This document shows positions 1 to 6,645 of a stretch of 8,115 nucleotides of DNA, piece by piece; positions within the stretch are counted from its first letter, which is position 1, and each line of letters begins with the position of its first letter. The DNA is from Candidatus Syntropharchaeum sp. (GTDB lineage: Archaea > Halobacteriota > Syntropharchaeia > Alkanophagales > Methanospirareceae): contig JADHYP010000060.1 of the NCBI GenBank assembly GCA_016782355.1, positions 1 through 8,115 of the forward strand. The letters are read 5' to 3'. A program made the position numbers and the translations under genes. The notes beneath the pieces were generated by a model. The model worked only from the letters and a program-made list of their open reading frames with translations, did no database searches and was not told the DNA's origin.

Positions 1-379
1 ACTGGTCTGCCTGTCCTCCTGGGCCTTCACCCTCAAAGCCTGCTGCGAACTCCTTGTTTATGTCTAACAGGAACCTCCTGTCCACCGCATCTGCAAGGTC
101 GTCATCACCCGTAAATATCTTCGCATAGCTGTCGTTCACGAGCATTGGCTTCGTCTCCACCATGTGCTCCTGAATGACCGCACCGCCAGGCAGCGCGTGG
201 TTCAGCACTTCCATGTAGTGGCTTATCGTATCAGGCGTAACTTCCTTACCCAATCTCGCCTCTAACAGCCCGTGCGCATCGTCCAGTCCTAAGATAATCC
301 CCCTCTTCATGTCGTCCCAGCACTGTTGCATCGCCGCATTATTTATCCAATCCTTTTTATATAGGCTGGTCTTTACATA
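1..379 (-). CDS. mcrA: Methyl-coenzyme M reductase alpha subunit (McrA/AcrA), fragment lacking its N-terminus
   Basis: Reading the minus strand from about 379 down to base 2 gives an uninterrupted frame with McrA landmarks in the right order: NNAAMQQ (325-345), [39 protein letters not shown] and DINKEF. These match the N-terminal third of McrA, the large subunit of the nickel-F430 enzyme that makes methane or, in reverse, activates methane or alkanes. The catalytic centre lies further downstream, off the left edge. The roughly 90 residues that normally precede NNAAMQQ are absent. The frame stays open on the minus strand to about 640, but that stretch is antisense to the integrase and does not read like McrA. 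Homology fades between about 344 and 379 (a YVKT segment may still align). No mcrB or mcrG lies upstream. A tail reading FEGEGPGGQ after DINKEF differs from the methanogen sequences I recall, so AcrA or a divergent paralogue is possible. It is most likely a disrupted gene; an assembly join is the alternative. Confidence 0.85.
353..363 (+). promoter_or_regulatory. Probable TATA box of the integrase gene
   Basis: The A/T run TTTTTATATAG (354-364) is a good archaeal TATA element. Transcription would begin about 25 bases on, near 385, giving an almost leaderless message for the TTG start at 393, which has no convincing Shine-Dalgarno sequence. The same 11-mer occurs on the minus strand upstream of atwA (4004-4014). 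The element lies inside or at the very edge of the mcrA-like reading frame. Confidence 0.45.
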
Positions 380-392
380 GTGATGAAGAAAG

Positions 393-1712
393 TTGAATGC
401 GAAAGCGATTGAAGGGGAAAGGGTAGAAGCGAAAGCAGAACTCGAAAGAGACAACAAAGCTTTTAGCGAAATCACAGAGGTAAAGCTAACGCTCATAGGA
501 AGAGGAGAGAAAATCAGGGAAAACCGCTCACGACTGATAAAGTTATACTGCAACTGGAGAGGGCTAAGCCCGGGGGAACTGATAGAAGAAGCGGAAAGAG
601 TAGGCGTGAAGAAAACGGAACATAAGTTAAAAGAGTTTTATGACTGGCTCAGGGCTGACTATATAATACCCGAAAAAGGAGGGAAGAGAAAAGGAGAAAA
701 AGGACTGGCACCACGGTCAGCAGGGCAGGTCATTGAAGACGTAAGGGTATTCTATAAGGAGAACGATATTCCCATAGGCAATTTACACTTACCAACACCG
801 AGGAAACTAAAAGAGAACTTCAGAAAGTTCCTATCGGCACAAGATGTAAAGCGGATGTTAGATGTTTGTGAGCGATTACGGGACAAAGTGGTCATCCTGT
901 GTGCATTCCAGGCTGGGCTGGGGATGAAAGAACTTATCACGCTGAACTATGGCGATGTGGCTGAGGGTTTAGATAAAGGCGAGATTCCACTTACTTTACA
1001 TCTCATGAGAGAGAAGGAGGGGATAGAATACTATACATTCTTAGGGGAAGATGCAGTTGATACATTACGATGTTATATCAAGCTTAGAAGAAAGGGCTCG
1101 AGATATCTGTCTCCCGAAGACATAAAAAACGATTCCCCCCTCTTCATATCAGAATCTAACCGTCGTAGAAGTGAGCGTGTAAGAGCTTATGAAGGTGGCA
1201 TAAATAGAGCTATGCAAGCAGTAGCACTAAAGGCAGGGCTGATAAGTGAAGAAGAAAAAGGGAGAACAATAAACACTGCGGGAATACATGCCTTACGAGC
1301 CTCTTTCTCCACTATCCTTAGAGATCAAGGTGTTCCTCCCGACTACGTAGAAGAGATGCTTGGACATAGGCTTCCTTATGATGGTGCTTACATGAGAGCA
1401 ACGGTAAACCGGCTAAAAGAGGCATACGTGAAGGCATATCCGGCATTGAGCATTAAAGCGGTAGTCGTGAAGACACCACCGAAAGAAGAGATCGATGAGC
1501 GAATCAAAGAGTATTTAGCAAGAGCAGGCATAACTAATCGCATGGGCAGCGTTTACAAATGCCCTTCCTGTAGTAGCGATATTGATCAAAACTGGAGTGT
1601 GTGCCCTTACTGTGGATTGGACATCGGGATAACAAAATGTCCTAAATGTAACTCCTCCGGTTCTTTATCCTGGAAGTTCTGTCCTTATTGCAAAGAAAAA
1701 CTGAAGAATTAA
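393..1712 (+). CDS. Tyrosine recombinase/integrase with C-terminal double zinc ribbon
   Basis: 439-residue tyrosine recombinase, presumably for integration, excision or dimer resolution of a mobile element. Residues about 25-140 form a helical core-binding (SAM-like) region with a DWLR segment. The catalytic domain runs from about 146 ([10 protein letters not shown]) to 355. Box II reads HALR (H299, R302), followed by LGH (H325) and the presumed nucleophile Y333 (AYMRA). The Box I position normally held by arginine (T/SGxRxxEL) is glycine here: AGLGMKEL, G177, codon GGG at 921-923. Residues 384-439 carry four Cys pairs (CPSC, CPYC, CPKC, CPYC; C390 to C433), a double zinc ribbon probably for DNA or protein contact. 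TTG at 393 is the only reasonable start: a stop lies nine bases upstream in frame and no internal Met occurs until residue 155. The gene faces away from the mcrA fragment it abuts. Either a subfamily with an altered active site or a recently damaged enzyme; the recombinase assignment itself is firm. Confidence 0.9.
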   Translation: MNAKAIEGERVEAKAELERDNKAFSEITEVKLTLIGRGEKIRENRSRLIKLYCNWRGLSPGELIEEAERVGVKKTEHKLKEFYDWLRADYIIPEKGGKRKGEKGLAPRSAGQVIEDVRVFYKENDIPIGNLHLPTPRKLKENFRKFLSAQDVKRMLDVCERLRDKVVILCAFQAGLGMKELITLNYGDVAEGLDKGEIPLTLHLMREKEGIEYYTFLGEDAVDTLRCYIKLRRKGSRYLSPEDIKNDSPLFISESNRRRSERVRAYEGGINRAMQAVALKAGLISEEEKGRTINTAGIHALRASFSTILRDQGVPPDYVEEMLGHRLPYDGAYMRATVNRLKEAYVKAYPALSIKAVVVKTPPKEEIDERIKEYLARAGITNRMGSVYKCPSCSSDIDQNWSVCPYCGLDIGITKCPKCNSSGSLSWKFCPYCKEKLKN

Positions 1713-1772
1713 GTCCTTTTTTCCAGTCTTTGTTGAGCATATTCGAATTGTGTTACAAGCCGCGAAGTAAGA

Positions 1773-1811
1773 AACCTTTAAATACTATACGGGAATTTAC
1801 ATTTAGTAAAT
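1773..1811 (+). promoter_or_regulatory. Promoter of the GbsR-like regulator with an inverted repeat at the start site
   Basis: AAACCTTTAAATAC (1772-1785) resembles an archaeal BRE plus TATA box. The expected start is near 1808, some 20 bases before the ATG at 1827. A perfect inverted repeat ATTTAC-5-GTAAAT (1795-1800 / 1806-1811) overlaps the predicted start, a position where binding of a repressor would block transcription. Autoregulation by the downstream winged-helix protein is a natural guess, not shown. No Shine-Dalgarno is evident. Confidence 0.45.
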
Positions 1812-1826
1812 AACTATAAAGAAAAA

Positions 1827-2321
1827 ATGAGCGAAATTGCAATGCCGGAAGTGTTGGACTCGTTAGCGAAAATAGGGGAGCAATGGGAATTAGGAGAATC
1901 GGTGTGGCGTGTCTGGGGCTGCATACTGTTCAAGTCCTGCCCGGTCTCGCAGAGGGAAATAGAAAAAGGCACGGGCTACAGCAGTGGATTGATTGGCATA
2001 AACCTGCAAAAATTGAAAATGGCGAACCTGATTAATGAAATCAACATGGGCGGGGAAATGCGTTATTCCGTTAATACCTCTTTAACTGATGCTTTTGGTA
2101 AGTTTTCGAAGCATTTTTTCGAGGATAACCTGAGACCGGTGGTTGCACTGCTGTCTAAGAACTTAGATAAAATAGAGGATGCAAAAGTGAAAAACACTTT
2201 CCGCGAACTCATAAACGAATGTAAGAAATTGAGTCTTGTGGTTCTCATCCACTCCAGGATAATCGAGGATATAAACACAAGTGCGATAGACATGGGGGAG
2301 AACTTAGAAGAAGCGGGCTAA
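1827..2321 (+). CDS. GbsR/MarR-like winged-helix transcriptional regulator
   Basis: 164-residue cytoplasmic DNA-binding protein. Residues about 15-90 have the GbsR/MarR pattern: a helix with ESVWRVWGCILF, then a PVSQREIEKGTGYSSGLIGINLQKL helix-turn-helix in which the second half would be the recognition helix, then a short wing around INEINMGGEMRYSVN. The C-terminal half (about 95-160) is helical and probably dimerises. Relatives sense small molecules or osmolytes, but the ligand cannot be read from the sequence. It has its own promoter, lies 114 bases after the integrase, and its stop codon is only 4 bases from the convergent stop of atwA. It could control itself, the integrase or atwA; nothing in the sequence decides. 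Start ATG 1827 fits the length of the family and the promoter spacing. Confidence 0.8.
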   Translation: MSEIAMPEVLDSLAKIGEQWELGESVWRVWGCILFKSCPVSQREIEKGTGYSSGLIGINLQKLKMANLINEINMGGEMRYSVNTSLTDAFGKFSKHFFEDNLRPVVALLSKNLDKIEDAKVKNTFRELINECKKLSLVVLIHSRIIEDINTSAIDMGENLEEAG

Positions 2322-2325
2322 TATC

Positions 2326-3927
2326 TTAGACCGCCCTCAAATCCTCTATTTCCGTTATTTTTCCATTCTCCATCTTCGCTATTCTGTCACATACCTTTTC
2401 TGCGAAATCGAGGTCATGCGTGACAATCACGAAGGTTATACCCAAATTCTCTCTTGCCTTTATTATCGTCTCTCCAACGTATTTCTTTGTTACCGGGTCC
2501 ATTGTTCCCGTTGGTTCGTCGAGCACCGCAATATTAGGCTCTTTCATCATTAATTGAGCAATAAGTATCCGCTGCTTTTGCCCCACGCTCAGTTCCTGAT
2601 GCGTTTTTGGCAGTATCTCCTCTATTTCTTCATCTGAGAATCCTACACTCTCAAGGACGAATTTTACCTTCATCATTGCGAGGTCCTCTGGCATATTCAG
2701 ACCTATGCCGCTCGTGAGGTTCTCCCAGGTCGTGAGTTTCGGGATCAACGAATATTCCTGATGTAACACACCAACAAAATGGGCTTTCCAGTCGCTCGTG
2801 CCACCCGTGATTACTCCATTCTCTATGAAGGTCCCAGCATCCGCCTTTGATGCCTCGTACCAGCTATCCCCAACTCTCACCCACGCGGAACCGCCTGATC
2901 CCGGCTCTAAATGACTTACAATTTTCATCAAACTCGTTTTCCCCGCACCGCTATGCCCTACGATTCCAAATATCTCATTCTCATTTATTGTAAACGAAAT
3001 ATCATCTACTGCCTTTACAACTCCTCTCGATGCAGAGAGGAAATACTTCTTCAGCCCTTCTACCCTTATCTTCGGGTCGCCGAATTTTTTATAATCCTCG
3101 CGTTCTATTTCGCCTACTTCCCTCTCGAACTCTGCCACCACCTTTTCCGTATCGCCATATTCAACTATCTCTCCATTATCAAACCACACAGCTTCCTCAG
3201 TCAAATCTCTAATCACGTACGGCCAATGAGAAGTGACGAGGAAAGTTGTCCCTCCCCTTGTGGTATCTACCAGAGCGTGGTGCACCACTTTTGCCGTCTC
3301 GTGGTCCAGCGTTCCCGTAGGCTCATCGGCTAAAAGCAGAATGGGCGCCAACGCTAACTGCCTTGCAAGCACCATTCTCTGTTTCTCGCCACCGCTGAGG
3401 TCTCTCGTATCAGGCATATTTACACGATGCAGCATTTTCACCGATTCCAGGATTTCATATACCTTCTTCATCCTCTTACTCTTTGGATATTTTGACCGCT
3501 CCAATGCCTCTAATATATTCCATATAACTGACTCGTCACTGTATAGAGCGAAACTGCGCTGCAGCATGATAGCAATCGCGCTTTTTAGTAACTTCTTCAT
3601 TTCTTTATCCTGCCAGAAATTCACTTCTCTAAACTCAAATTTCGCCCCGCACTTAGCACATGCTTCACCTACCTTGCTCGGTCCCTCTACCCACGAACAT
3701 GAGGGGCAAAACGCCAGCCTGAAGATTATCTCACCGCTATCCGGTGCGTATTCCTCAGTGCCCCGGAGCATACGAAGTAAAACCGATTTCCCCGCTCCAC
3801 TCTTCCCGAGCAGCCCTAACGGCTCCGTCTCTTTTATATCCAGACTCACGTTCTTCAACACAGTTTTGTCCTCGAATTTCTTGCTCACGTCCCGAATTTT
3901 TATGAACGTCTCTTTTTCCTCACCCAT
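2326..3927 (-). CDS. atwA: Methyl-coenzyme M reductase activation component A2 (tandem ABC ATPase)
   Basis: 533 residues with two soluble ABC ATPase domains and no membrane segment, which speaks against a transporter. Domain 1: Walker A GKSGAGKS (41-48), a Cys4 insert CPSC...CAKC (C74, C77, C90, C93), IMLQRSFALY around the Q-loop, signature LSGGE (177-181), Walker B with DEPTGTLD (201-208). Domain 2: Walker A GHSGAGKT (324-331), LHQEYSL Q-loop region, signature LSVGQ (446-450, with V for the first G), Walker B VLDEPTGTMD (468-477). The Cys4 insert in domain 1, the LHQEYSL segment and the length match the component A2 (AtwA) family of methanogens. A2 is the ATP-dependent factor that, with the A3a proteins, activates MCR by reducing its F430 nickel. 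Start ATG 3925-3927 has a GGGGGT ribosome-binding candidate upstream (3937-3942 on the minus strand). The gene lies downstream of the Cys-cluster gene on the same strand, 151 bases apart, and converges with the regulator. An intact A2 implies a functional MCR elsewhere in the genome. Confidence 0.92.
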   Translation of the reverse strand: MGEEKETFIKIRDVSKKFEDKTVLKNVSLDIKETEPLGLLGKSGAGKSVLLRMLRGTEEYAPDSGEIIFRLAFCPSCSWVEGPSKVGEACAKCGAKFEFREVNFWQDKEMKKLLKSAIAIMLQRSFALYSDESVIWNILEALERSKYPKSKRMKKVYEILESVKMLHRVNMPDTRDLSGGEKQRMVLARQLALAPILLLADEPTGTLDHETAKVVHHALVDTTRGGTTFLVTSHWPYVIRDLTEEAVWFDNGEIVEYGDTEKVVAEFEREVGEIEREDYKKFGDPKIRVEGLKKYFLSASRGVVKAVDDISFTINENEIFGIVGHSGAGKTSLMKIVSHLEPGSGGSAWVRVGDSWYEASKADAGTFIENGVITGGTSDWKAHFVGVLHQEYSLIPKLTTWENLTSGIGLNMPEDLAMMKVKFVLESVGFSDEEIEEILPKTHQELSVGQKQRILIAQLMMKEPNIAVLDEPTGTMDPVTKKYVGETIIKARENLGITFVIVTHDLDFAEKVCDRIAKMENGKITEIEDLRAV

Positions 3928-3968
3928 TTCTCTTTACCCCCGCATCCTTCGTTTTTTATTTCTACCTT

Positions 3969-4039
3969 TTACGTCAACGAATAACGTAATTTAGGCGTTT
4001 ATACTATATAAAAATGAAACTTTCGTATTTGTATTTAAA
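3969..4039 (-). promoter_or_regulatory. Probable atwA promoter region with inverted repeat
   Basis: Two TATA-like elements can serve atwA on the minus strand: TTTAAATAC (4031-4039), preceded by a purine-rich BRE-like AAAAAAACG, and TTTTTATATAG (4004-4014). They would give leaders of roughly 80 and 50 bases. A perfect inverted repeat TTACGT-9-ACGTAA (3969-3974 / 3984-3989) lies close to the start predicted from the second element and could be an operator. Just upstream on the same strand, GTTTTT following the Cys-cluster gene may act as a U-rich terminator, so atwA is probably transcribed on its own. Confidence 0.4.
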
Positions 4040-4078
4040 CGTTTTTTTCTTCATTTAAAAACTTTTCTATATTTTATT

Positions 4079-4684
4079 TTATTTAATCCGCAGATACTTT
4101 AAAAACTTCTCCAGGACGGCTATCGGAAGAGCGACATACACCGCTTTTTTTCCAGTGCTTCCACTGTAATCCGGCAACCTATTATCAGAAGCACCTTCTT
4201 CCCACTGCACCTTAAGGTCTTTTTTATCATACTTTCGAGCTAATTCTTTAAAATCCGCGAATATCTTCTTACCCATAGGGCATAATTGCAATGTGGGAAC
4301 AGGGCGAATAACCACGAAGGGGAACATGCAGCAGGAGGTGGGTTTGTTTTCGTAAATTGAACACTCCGTCCCTTTTAAATACGGGCATGGCGTTTTCAGG
4401 TAGTTATCCACCTCAGCGTCGTCCATCTTATCAAACAGAGCATCACCGTCAAGCCTGGAAAGCCGCTCTAAGTCTTCATCATTCAGATGAACCGGCATCT
4501 CCCGGCAGCACTTGCAGCATCGCTCACACTCGAAATATTCTAATATTTCCAATGCCAACTGCTTAAATCTACGCCTATCCTTCTCCATCGCCATAACGTT
4601 TTGAGCCATGGTAAACCCGAACAGTTCATCACCAACCAATTCCCGGAACTGCAATATTTGCTTCTTTAAAGTCTCTTCTTTCAT
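4079..4684 (-). CDS. Cysteine-cluster protein, YkgJ-like putative Zn/Fe-chelating family
   Basis: 201-residue soluble protein. Its core has the clustered-cysteine pattern of the YkgJ/Fliy-type 'putative zinc- or iron-chelating' family: CxxCCxCC (C53, C56, C57, C59, C60), then C100, C108 in the TPCPYLKGTECSIYENKP segment, the paired C118-C119 of CCMFPF, and C135 (LCPMGK). No member I know of has a well-established reaction; binding of a metal or Fe-S cluster is the usual proposal. It starts at the only sensible ATG (4682-4684) and shares a 92-base divergent promoter region with the NifX-like operon, and is followed on the same strand by atwA. Its place between an MCR activation ATPase and cluster-carrier genes fits a role in metal handling, which is inference. 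Confidence 0.8.
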   Translation of the reverse strand: MKEETLKKQILQFRELVGDELFGFTMAQNVMAMEKDRRRFKQLALEILEYFECERCCKCCREMPVHLNDEDLERLSRLDGDALFDKMDDAEVDNYLKTPCPYLKGTECSIYENKPTSCCMFPFVVIRPVPTLQLCPMGKKIFADFKELARKYDKKDLKVQWEEGASDNRLPDYSGSTGKKAVYVALPIAVLEKFLKYLRIK

Positions 4685-4723
4685 TTTAACGTTGCAATAA
4701 TTGATGAGAATATCAAACCAAAA

Positions 4724-4764
4724 AAAGGTTTAACATATATTACGAATATATATTCATATTGGAG
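4724..4764 (+). promoter_or_regulatory. Promoter and ribosome-binding site of the NifX/MinD operon, with a palindrome
   Basis: AAAAAAGG followed by TTTAACATATATT (4729-4741) resembles a BRE/TATA pair. The expected start is near 4760, with GGAG (4761-4764) 12 bases before the ATG at 4777. A perfect inverted repeat ATATATT-3-AATATAT (4735-4741 / 4745-4751) overlaps the TATA element and could be an operator. The region is shared with the divergent Cys-cluster gene, so one factor could control both directions. Confidence 0.5.
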
Positions 4765-4776
4765 AGTGTAAAAAAG

Positions 4777-5379
4777 ATGAAGATATGTGTAACCGCAACG
4801 GCGGGGGACTTGAATGCGCAGGTAGACCCGCGATTTGGACGATGCCAACACTTCGTGTTCGTAGATTCGGATACGATGGCGATCGAAGCGATGCCAAACG
4901 AAGCGATTGCCGCACCAGGAGGAGCAGGGATTCAAGCAGCGCAAACAGTCGTGAATAAAGGAGTGGACGTGCTTATATCCGGGAATATAGGTCCCAATGC
5001 TTTTCAGGTGCTTTCCGCAGCGGGCGTGAAAATCGTAACGGGTGCGTATGGCACGGTGAAAGAAGCAGTTGAGATGTATAAAAACGGCAAACTAAGCGAA
5101 ACGGGTGCTTCGACTGTTTCTGCTCATGCGGGTATGGGCATGGGAGGAGGACGAGGCGGCGGTAGAGGTATGGGGTTTGACATGCAGCAGCAGCCAGTCC
5201 CTTCGCGACCACAAGCGCAGCAAGCACAGCAAGCACAGCAAGCACAGCAAGCGCAGCAAGCACCAGTAACGCCTAAAACAAAGGAAGAGGAACTCGAACA
5301 GTTGTCGGACATGGCAAGTAGATTGGAGAAGGAATTGGGGGAAGTGAAGAAGAGGATAGTGGAGCTTAAAAGGGGGTAA
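4777..5379 (+). CDS. NifX/NifB-type FeMo-cofactor-binding domain fused to Met/Gly-rich, Gln-Ala-repeat and coiled-coil tail
   Basis: 200 residues from ATG 4777 (a TTG at 4759 would add six residues but would swallow the GGAG ribosome-binding site, so ATG is preferred). Residues 1-107 are a dinitrogenase iron-molybdenum-cofactor-biosynthesis (NifX/NafY-like) domain: MKICVTA, VDPRFGRCQHF with a Cys, GAGIQAAQTVVNKGVDVLISGNIGPNAF, GVKIVTGAYGTVKEAVEMY. This family carries or stores Fe-S/Fe-Mo-type clusters. Residues about 119-140 are Met/Gly/Arg-rich; 146-162 are QAQ/QQA repeats encoded by a 9-bp tandem repeat; about 166-200 form a charged coiled coil (EEELEQLSDMASRLEKELGEVKKRIVELK). The Met/Gly-rich plus coiled-coil layout resembles DUF5320 proteins, usually separate small genes near NifX-like genes, so this looks like a fusion. 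First gene of an operon: 4 bases separate it from the next NifX-like gene. The cofactor is unknown; no nitrogenase genes are visible. Confidence 0.88.
   Translation: MKICVTATAGDLNAQVDPRFGRCQHFVFVDSDTMAIEAMPNEAIAAPGGAGIQAAQTVVNKGVDVLISGNIGPNAFQVLSAAGVKIVTGAYGTVKEAVEMYKNGKLSETGASTVSAHAGMGMGGGRGGGRGMGFDMQQQPVPSRPQAQQAQQAQQAQQAQQAPVTPKTKEEELEQLSDMASRLEKELGEVKKRIVELKRG
5212..5265 (+). repeat. In-frame 9-bp tandem repeat encoding Gln-Ala-Gln units
   Basis: Five consecutive 9-bp units (CAAGCACAG, with CAAGCGCAG as first and fifth) run from 5212 to 5256, followed by a degraded sixth (CAAGCACCA, 5257-5265). They encode the QAQ repeats linking the NifX domain region to the coiled coil. Because the unit is a multiple of three, gain or loss of copies would change linker length without shifting the frame. 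Confidence 0.9.
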
Positions 5380-5383
5380 TGAG

Positions 5384-5743
5384 ATGAAAATAGGCATTCC
5401 GACAATGGGAGATGGAGGATTGGAGGAAACGGTGAGCGAGCATTTTGGAAGAGCGCCAACGTTTACTGTTGTGGATATGGAGAATAACGAGGTGAAAATT
5501 GTGCAGAACACGGGTGAACATTTTGGCGGCGTAGGCAATACACCGGAGCTCGTAGCGGGTGCAGGTGCAGAGATAATGCTCTGTTCTGGATTAGGCCCTC
5601 GTGCAATAAGCGCTTTTGAGCAGTTGGGGATAGAGGTGTATGCAGGCGCCAGTGGTACGGTGAGCGAAGCAATAAGCGCTTTTCAGGCAGGAAGACTCAA
5701 CGAAGCTAGTAATGCCTTTGCGTGTAAAATGCACCGACGTTAA
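5384..5743 (+). CDS. Stand-alone NifX/NifB-type FeMo-cofactor-binding domain protein
   Basis: 119-residue single-domain relative of the NifX-like domain just upstream. It reads MKIGIPTMGDGGLEETVSEHFGRAPTF, then the GAGAEIMLCSGLGPRAISAFEQLGIEVYAGASGTVSEAISAF core. The SEHFGRAPTF segment matches VDPRFGRCQHF of its neighbour but has Ala for the Cys; other cysteines are C66 and C114 (ACKMH). Role: probable carrier or scaffold for an iron-sulfur or mixed-metal cluster. The ATG at 5384 follows the previous stop by 4 bases, and AGGGGGT overlapping that stop (5371-5377) supplies a ribosome-binding site, so the two genes are surely co-transcribed and probably translationally coupled. The downstream MinD-type ATPase follows after 32 bases. 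Confidence 0.9.
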   Translation: MKIGIPTMGDGGLEETVSEHFGRAPTFTVVDMENNEVKIVQNTGEHFGGVGNTPELVAGAGAEIMLCSGLGPRAISAFEQLGIEVYAGASGTVSEAISAFQAGRLNEASNAFACKMHRR

Positions 5744-5775
5744 TGGAGCGTGCAATGTAACAAAACGGTGAACAG

Positions 5776-6645
5776 ATGATTATTGCGGTAGCAAGCGGCA
5801 AAGGCGGTACGGGAAAGACCACCATAGCAGTTAATCTTGCTCTGTCGCTTTCGAACGTACAATTAATGGATTGCGATGTCGAAGAGCCGAATTCGCATAT
5901 TTTCCTTAAACCAGTGAACGAGGAGATAAAGCCGGCGCATACGCTGGTGCCAATGGTTAATTACGATCTGTGTGATTACTGCGGGAAGTGTGCTGCGGCG
6001 TGTGAATACAACGCCCTTGTTGTTGTGCCCCAAAAAGAAGTCATGGTGTTCCCAGAACTTTGCCACGGCTGTGGGTTATGCTCCATGGTATGCCCGCAGG
6101 ATGCGATCAGCGAGGCACCGAGAGAAATCGGCGTTATAAAAACAGGAAAAAGCGGTGACGGCAACATTGACCTCGTGTACGGGTTGTTGAATATCGGAGA
6201 GGTGATGGCTACACCGCTGATCGACCAGGTAAAAGCGGAGCTCAATCCGGAAAAGACCGTGATTATTGATGTGCCGCCTGGAACGGCATGCCCGGTGATT
6301 GCAGCGGTGCAAGGCAGTGATTACTGTATTCTTGTGACTGAGCCCACACCGTTCGGACTATACGATTTGAGGCTTGCAGTTAAGGTGCTTAGAGTGCTAA
6401 AGATCGGGTTTGGAGTTGTTATCAATAAAGCAGGGATTGGGGATCGAAAAGTCTATGAGTACTGCGAGAAGGAAGGAATTCAGATTTTGCTTGAGATCCC
6501 TTATGACAAACAGATTGCACGGTGCTATTCCGAGGGCGTGCCCTTTGTGAAGGCGATGCCAGAGTGGAAGGAACGATTTGCAGAGATAATTGATAGTATT
6601 TATAGAACCACGAGATTACACAAGATTAACACTAAAACTTTTTAG
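5776..6645 (+). CDS. MinD/ParA-superfamily ATPase with inserted 2x[4Fe-4S] ferredoxin domain (first copy)
   Basis: 289 residues. Deviant Walker A SGKGGTGKTT (7-16), switch I-like DCDVEEPN (32-39), and Walker B/switch II VIIDVPPGTACPV in the second half place it in the SIMIBI MinD/ParA/NifH superfamily. Between them is a bacterial-type ferredoxin insert with two CxxCxxCxxxC motifs: C66, C69, C72, C76 and C96, C99, C102, C106. Proteins of this kind (COG1149 type) are not cell-division MinD: they lack its membrane-targeting helix and typically sit beside NifX-like genes, where ATP-driven cluster assembly or electron delivery is proposed but not proven. GGTGA (5767-5771) precedes the ATG by 4 bases. 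The final 15 residues (YRTTRLHKINTKTF region) are encoded by the left arm of an inverted-repeat element and do not look like domain sequence, so the natural C-terminus may have been replaced. Stop TAG lies in the loop of a strong hairpin. Confidence 0.9.
   Translation: MIIAVASGKGGTGKTTIAVNLALSLSNVQLMDCDVEEPNSHIFLKPVNEEIKPAHTLVPMVNYDLCDYCGKCAAACEYNALVVVPQKEVMVFPELCHGCGLCSMVCPQDAISEAPREIGVIKTGKSGDGNIDLVYGLLNIGEVMATPLIDQVKAELNPEKTVIIDVPPGTACPVIAAVQGSDYCILVTEPTPFGLYDLRLAVKVLRVLKIGFGVVINKAGIGDRKVYEYCEKEGIQILLEIPYDKQIARCYSEGVPFVKAMPEWKERFAEIIDSIYRTTRLHKINTKTF

Noticed and set aside
380..640. The minus-strand frame of McrA stays open upstream to about 640 and could be taken as its N-terminus.
   Set aside because: It is antisense to a clear integrase, its translation has no McrA motifs, and the open frame is explained by the integrase codon usage.
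393..1712. An SSV-type split integrase whose gene is cut on integration.
   Set aside because: The gene is complete, with core-binding and catalytic domains in one frame.
2326..3927. A tandem ABC protein could be a peptide or lipoprotein transporter ATPase.
   Set aside because: The Cys4 insert, the LHQEYSL segment and the overall layout match component A2, and no permease gene is near.
3233..3994. A 253-codon plus-strand open frame across the atwA gene.
   Set aside because: It is the antisense shadow of atwA, Ser/Phe-rich with no domain pattern.
5212..5265. The short tandem repeat as a CRISPR-like array.
   Set aside because: Units are contiguous 9-mers without spacers and lie in frame inside a gene.
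5092..5538. Minus-strand open frames over the NifX genes, one strikingly Cys-rich (CCACCACC pattern).
   Set aside because: The Cys and Leu runs are only the reverse reading of the 9-bp Gln-Ala repeat; no start signals support them.
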